Source: an uncultured Ruminococcus sp. (GTDB taxonomy: Bacteria > Bacillota > Clostridia > Oscillospirales > Acutalibacteraceae). Taken from it: 8,571 nucleotides of DNA. Positions 6,223-8,571 of the stretch are shown piece by piece; positions within the stretch are counted from its first letter, which is position 1; the number at the start of each line of letters is the position of its first letter. The translations under genes and the position numbers were made by a program. The stretch is taken from assembly GCA_902767285.1 (NCBI GenBank), contig CACXHC010000151.1:1-8571 (forward strand), read 5' to 3'. The notes below the pieces were generated by a model that made no database searches, was not told the origin of the DNA, and worked only from the letters and a program-made list of their open reading frames with translations.

Positions 6223-7548
6223 TTATTTAGCACAAGCAGTAATAATATCTTGAGCAGTTATTTTGGTTTCAATTTGTGGTTCGGAGCCATTCAGACTGTA
6301 TATATTCTGGTCATAATTAGTTAAAGTGTTTAATCCGTCTATTTCGGATATAAGGAAAATATAGCTGTTGTTTTCAAAAATTTCGTTCATATTTTCCACA
6401 ACAGGAATCATTTCGGCGTTTCCCACAGCCCAGCTCTGCTCGAAATAGTGAGTGTTTCGGCTTCCTCCGTATGCGAAAACTGTTATTTGTTCGTTGCTTG
6501 GCACTTCTTGATTAGATGAAGGAGTTAATTCTTGTTCAATAGAAATTGTATAAACCGCAACAACATCTCCGTAGGGGTTTTCTCTGTTTTCATCTTGATC
6601 AATATCGGGGCCTATTATATAATTTTTCAAAAATTCGTACCCGCTGTCCATTGATATAAAATCTATATTTTGAACATAACCGATAATAACTCTATCGGCA
6701 GAAGTAACAAGGTCGGTGGCATTGTTTTTGTAATCGCTGTTTTCGTAAAAGACGTTGTAGAAAGATTTGGCATCGCTTGAATCCGAATCTACCGTTTCCT
6801 CATCGGTGTCGTTAATGGGGTTGTCAGGTCGATTGGGAACATCAATATCAGATGTTGGAGAATCTATATCCGAAGTTGTTTCCGAATCGGTAGTTATTAT
6901 TGTTTCGCTGTTGGTGTGTGAATAGTCGCTGTCGATATTGCTATCGGGCTGCGAACTTGTCGTTTTTGAACTTGTTGTTTTAGAACTCGTTGTTTTAGAA
7001 CTCGTTATTTTAGAACTTGTCGTTTTTGAACTCATTGTTTTTGAACTTGCACTGTCTGAACCATCTTCGTGGGCTTCGTGAGTAGTTATGGTAGTTGTTA
7101 CATGATTCTGCCCTGAAGATAAGGAACTTGTTTTATTATTAGATGACGACACCTCTTTTTTCGATGACTTCTCCTCTGCTTTAGATGACGATTCTTTTTG
7201 CGAAGATGCTGTTTGAGAATCGGTTGATTTTTCGCTTTCCGATTGATGAGAAGTGTTTTCGGATTTAGATACAGAAATTTCCGTATCGGAAACTGGGTTG
7301 GAATCAGTGTCTGTTAAATCAGACGAAGAAGATGACGAATCAGATATAACAGAGGTGACCGATGAAACAGGAGGTACGATATCTTTTATAAAAAGGGATT
7401 TTCCGATAAACGCAACTACCGTTATTATAATTACGGCACCAAGCGTTGACGATGCGGATATTATCTTTTTTCGCTGTTCCTTTCGTTTTTGTACAACTAT
7501 TTTACTTTTTTCAAAAACGGCAGCAACGACTTCTTCATTAGTTTTCAT
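6223..7548 (-). CDS. Membrane-anchored Ser/Thr-rich stalk protein, putative regulator of the adjacent sigma factor
   Basis: I cannot assign this 441-residue protein to a named family. It has four parts. First, a basic cytoplasmic tail (1-28, EKSKIVVQKRKEQRKK). Second, one membrane helix (about 29-49). Third, a low-complexity stalk of Ser, Thr, Asp, Glu and Lys (about 60-258), including six five-residue SSKTT-type repeats at 168-197. Fourth, a folded-looking domain (about 260-441) with alternating beta-like stretches (ADRVIIGYVQNI, VAVYTISIEQEL, ITVFAYGG, SYIFLIS) that would lie outside the membrane. Its ATG overlaps the sigma gene's stop by 11 bases, with GGAGGAAGG as RBS inside the sigma gene, indicating translational coupling. 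That layout is typical of anti-sigma or sensor partners. However, the cytoplasmic tail is far shorter than a normal anti-sigma domain, and no zinc HxxxCxxC motif is present. Regulator status is an inference. Confidence 0.85.
   Translation of the reverse strand: MKTNEEVVAAVFEKSKIVVQKRKEQRKKIISASSTLGAVIIITVVAFIGKSLFIKDIVPPVSSVTSVISDSSSSSSDLTDTDSNPVSDTEISVSKSENTSHQSESEKSTDSQTASSQKESSSKAEEKSSKKEVSSSNNKTSSLSSGQNHVTTTITTHEAHEDGSDSASSKTMSSKTTSSKITSSKTTSSKTTSSKTTSSQPDSNIDSDYSHTNSETIITTDSETTSDIDSPTSDIDVPNRPDNPINDTDEETVDSDSSDAKSFYNVFYENSDYKNNATDLVTSADRVIIGYVQNIDFISMDSGYEFLKNYIIGPDIDQDENRENPYGDVVAVYTISIEQELTPSSNQEVPSNEQITVFAYGGSRNTHYFEQSWAVGNAEMIPVVENMNEIFENNSYIFLISEIDGLNTLTNYDQNIYSLNGSEPQIETKITAQDIITACAK
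6958..7047 (-). repeat. Six tandem 15-bp repeats encoding SSKTT units
   Basis: Six units of consensus AGTTCWAAAACNACN lie head to tail in frame, giving SSKTM, SSKTT, SSKIT and three more SSKTT, then SSQPD. Units 2 and 6 are identical (AGTTCAAAAACGACA), while units 3-5 carry TCT as second serine codon, which suggests unequal duplication. Copy number is likely to vary between strains, changing stalk length in steps of five residues without a frameshift. Confidence 0.93.
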
Positions 7549-8089
7549 AATTAAAGCCTTCCTCCTCCATTTTTGATTTTAGTGACTGTTTTGCTCTGTA
7601 CAGCAAATTTTCGACTTGTCGGGTAGATTTTTTCATTATGCCTGCAATTTCGGCATTACTGAAATCTTCAAAAAAAGACAAATATAAAACTTGCTTGTAT
7701 TCGGGATTGAGTTTATCCATACATTTGTGAATAAGAATTTTTTGTTCATTTTTGAAATGCTCGCTTAGAAGATCTTCTTCTGCACCGACATTTTCCAAAT
7801 CCTCTATCGGAACAAAAGATTTTCTTTTGCTTTTTCTCAAATAATCCTTTGCCGTATTTGCGGCTATGGCAAAAAGCCATGTTTTAAACGAGCTTTTTTG
7901 CTTGAATTTCGGTTTATCGACAACCAGTTTTACAAAGACATCTTCCATAAGATCCTCGGCGGCGGTAAGATTTCCGCAAAATTGAACAAGATATAGTATA
8001 AGAGTATCTTTATAATCTGCTATTATCTCCTCTATTCCGCTGTTGTCACCGTCAAGAAAACGACCGTAGGCGGCCCCGCCTTTATCCAT
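7538..8089 (-). CDS. ECF-type RNA polymerase sigma factor (sigma-70 family)
   Basis: This 183-residue protein has the two-domain ECF plan. Region 2 spans about residues 24-88, including the AEDLMEDVFVKL core-binding helix and the SFKTWLFAIAANTAKDYLRK promoter-melting/-10 recognition segment. Region 4 spans about 118-174, with NPEYKQVLYLSFFEDFSNAEIAGIM and the recognition helix STRQVENLLYRAKQSLK. The two are joined by an acidic linker. It would direct RNA polymerase to a dedicated regulon. A TTG start at 8110 is possible on paper, but it would put the RBS inside the gene. ATG 8089 has a perfect GGAGGT eight nt upstream and is chosen. The downstream stalk protein overlaps it by 11 bases and is the likely partner. 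The ECF subgroup and signal cannot be told from sequence alone. Confidence 0.95.
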   Translation of the reverse strand: MDKGGAAYGRFLDGDNSGIEEIIADYKDTLILYLVQFCGNLTAAEDLMEDVFVKLVVDKPKFKQKSSFKTWLFAIAANTAKDYLRKSKRKSFVPIEDLENVGAEEDLLSEHFKNEQKILIHKCMDKLNPEYKQVLYLSFFEDFSNAEIAGIMKKSTRQVENLLYRAKQSLKSKMEEEGFNYEN

Positions 8090-8109
8090 GCTATATGACC
8101 TCCGTGGCA

Positions 8110-8132
8110 AAAATACTCTGCAGTAGTATTTT
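8110..8132 (-). repeat. Inverted repeat in the sigma factor leader
   Basis: AAAATACT (8110-8117) and AGTATTTT (8125-8132) are perfect complements around a 7-nt spacer holding CTGCAG. In the mRNA this would be an AT-rich 8-bp hairpin ending six nt before the GGAGGT ribosome binding site. It could be an operator or an RNA element. CTGCAG recurs at 8153-8158. Confidence 0.6.
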
Positions 8133-8200
8133 CACTTATTAGACGTAAAAATCTGCAGTTTCTCTCACTAATTAAAAGGACTTTTTTCAGAATACATTTA

Positions 8201-8209
8201 ATTATATCA
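8201..8209 (-). promoter_or_regulatory. Probable extended -10 promoter of the sigma factor operon
   Basis: On the - strand TGATATAAT (8209-8201) is an extended -10 element with perfect TATAAT. No good -35 box lies at 17-18 nt (ATTAGT or AATTAG). A TTGCAA box at 8234-8229 is 22 nt away, too far for normal use. The resulting leader would be about 105 nt and contains the 8110-8132 inverted repeat. Confidence 0.5.
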
Positions 8210-8280
8210 TACTTTATTTTTTTACTAATTGCAACCCCTTTTTTTTGCCGAATAATCACTGTTTGTTGATAATATAATGG

Positions 8281-8309
8281 TTGAAAATCTTTTTTGTTTA
8301 TGATATAAT
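8281..8309 (+). promoter_or_regulatory. Promoter of the IS607-type element
   Basis: TTGAAA (8281-8286) and TATAAT (8304-8309) lie 17 nt apart, with TGA directly before the -10 hexamer (extended -10). Transcription would begin near 8316 and read into the tnpA remnant. Confidence 0.75.
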
Positions 8310-8337
8310 CAACGAAGTGTTTAAATATGGTGTAATA

Positions 8338-8365
8338 TACTCATAAGGAAGCGAGCTTATGAGTA
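8338..8365 (+). repeat. Hairpin enclosing the tnpA start codon
   Basis: TACTCATAAG (8338-8347) pairs perfectly with CTTATGAGTA (8356-8365) around an 8-nt loop. The ATG (8359-8361) sits in the 3' arm and the AAGGA ribosome binding site (8345-8349) straddles the end of the 5' arm and the loop, so the folded RNA should hinder initiation. Limiting transposase translation is a common IS strategy. It could also be a DNA site bound by TnpA. Confidence 0.7.
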
Positions 8366-8496
8366 ATTATAAACCTAAAGAATTTGCGGAAATTATAGGT
8401 GTTTCAGTCAAAACATTACAGAGATGGGACGGAGAGGGCATATTGAAAGCTTGTCGAACCCCAAAAGACATATTGGCTGAGAAAATACAAAAATGA
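8359..8496 (+). pseudogene. tnpA: Truncated IS607 TnpA: helix-turn-helix only
   Basis: The 45-codon frame reads MSNYKPKEFAEIIGVSVKTL, then QRWDGEGILKACRTPKDI, and stops soon after. This is the MerR-like DNA-binding start of IS607-family serine recombinases (pattern YxPkEfAexxgVSxkTLqRWdxeGxLkAyRTp). In intact proteins RTP is followed by NRRYY and then the resolvase catalytic domain with its active serine, about 190-210 residues in all. Here the match breaks just after RTPK, ten residues before a TGA, so the whole catalytic domain is missing. An internal deletion of roughly 430-450 bp is the simplest reading, inferred from normal family lengths. The remaining peptide could still bind DNA, but it cannot catalyse transposition. 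The RBS AAGGA lies nine nt upstream of the ATG. Confidence 0.85.
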
Positions 8497-8516
8497 AATT
8501 AAGGGAGATGAAGAAA

Positions 8517-8571
8517 TTGCTAAGAAGCTATAAAACTGAAATCTTCCCTACATTTAAACAAAAACAAATTA
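8517..8571 (+). CDS. tnpB: TnpB (RNA-guided nuclease family of IS200/605/607), N-terminus only
   Basis: From TTG 8517 the frame reads MLRSYKTEIFPTFKQKQI and runs off the window. This matches the usual TnpB opening (MLRaYKteIyPt..QkqkI). TnpB proteins are RuvC-like, omega-RNA-guided DNA nucleases that favour transposon retention and are relatives of Cas12. An in-frame ATG at 8508 would add MKK but sits one nt after the AAGGGAG ribosome binding site (8501-8507). TTG 8517 is nine nt away and gives the family start, so it is preferred. Whether the gene is complete and its catalytic Asp/Glu/Asp residues are present cannot be seen. Confidence 0.8.
   Translation, partial: MLRSYKTEIFPTFKQKQI

Larger units (their letters stand above)
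8281..8571 (+). mobile_element. IS607-type (serine recombinase tnpA plus tnpB) element, left part, internally deleted and cut by the window edge
   Basis: A MerR-like helix-turn-helix typical of IS607 TnpA is followed after about 150 bp by the start of a TnpB-like protein, the gene order of this family. IS607 elements lack terminal inverted repeats and target duplications, so the true left end cannot be read. It lies somewhere between the sigma operon promoter (about 8210-8235) and this element's own promoter at 8281, which is used here as the boundary. The right end and any omega-RNA region lie outside the window. Confidence 0.8.

Noticed and set aside
6958..7047. Possible CRISPR-like array
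   Set aside because: The units are contiguous 15-bp repeats without spacers and lie in frame inside a coding region.
8090..8110. TTG start for the sigma factor (seven extra residues)
   Set aside because: The GGAGGT ribosome binding site would be inside the gene; ATG 8089 is positioned correctly for it.
8140..8162. ECF-like promoter GAAAC...CGTCTA on the - strand upstream of the sigma gene, suggesting autoregulation
   Set aside because: The two motifs are only 12 nt apart, whereas ECF promoters need about 16-17; no suitable -35 motif lies at the correct distance.
8032..8259. 75-codon - strand open frame overlapping the sigma gene start
   Set aside because: It covers the promoter, leader and inverted repeat in another frame, has no RBS and shows no protein-like pattern.

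Overview
The window looks like a chromosomal segment of a low-to-moderate GC Gram-positive bacterium, most likely a gut-type clostridium of the Oscillospirales/Ruminococcus kind. The grounds are AGGAGG-type ribosome binding sites, near-consensus sigma-A promoters with 17-nt spacers, T-box-free riboswitch control by terminators, an ECF-type ThiT thiamine carrier, a dapA-lysA operon under a lysine riboswitch, and an ECF sigma factor paired with a Ser/Thr-rich membrane protein. The genus assignment is an inference from protein style, not proven.

Layout. Bases 2-1555 (+) are the 3' two-thirds of pnp (polynucleotide phosphorylase). It converges on yebC (1640-2386, -), and one hairpin between them can terminate both. 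Upstream of yebC, two promoters diverge. One drives yebC. The other has perfect consensus and drives a TPP riboswitch plus terminator in front of thiT (2705-3307, +). A second riboswitch, of the lysine (L-box) class, follows with its own promoter and terminator. It controls dapA (3716-4606), a 61-residue single-pass membrane protein of unknown role (4625-4810) and lysA (4846-6150). A strong terminator ends this operon.

On the opposite strand lie an ECF-like sigma factor (7538-8089) and, overlapping it by 11 bases, a 441-residue membrane-anchored protein (6223-7548). That protein has a short cytoplasmic tail, one membrane helix, a roughly 200-residue Ser/Thr/Asp-rich stalk carrying a 15-bp tandem repeat, and an outside domain. 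The pair looks like a sigma/regulator signalling unit of unknown target. The right edge (from about 8281) enters an IS607-type transposon: its promoter, a start-codon hairpin, a tnpA reduced to its helix-turn-helix, and the first codons of a tnpB that runs off the window.

How it works together. The two riboswitch units are metabolite-feedback modules: thiamine pyrophosphate shuts off thiamine uptake, and lysine shuts off the first and last steps of the diaminopimelate/lysine branch. For both, the competing terminator/antiterminator pairings can be read in the sequence. The least explained parts are the small membrane protein inside the lysine operon, the sigma/stalk-protein pair, and the internally deleted transposon. 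I see no CRISPR array, tRNA or rRNA.
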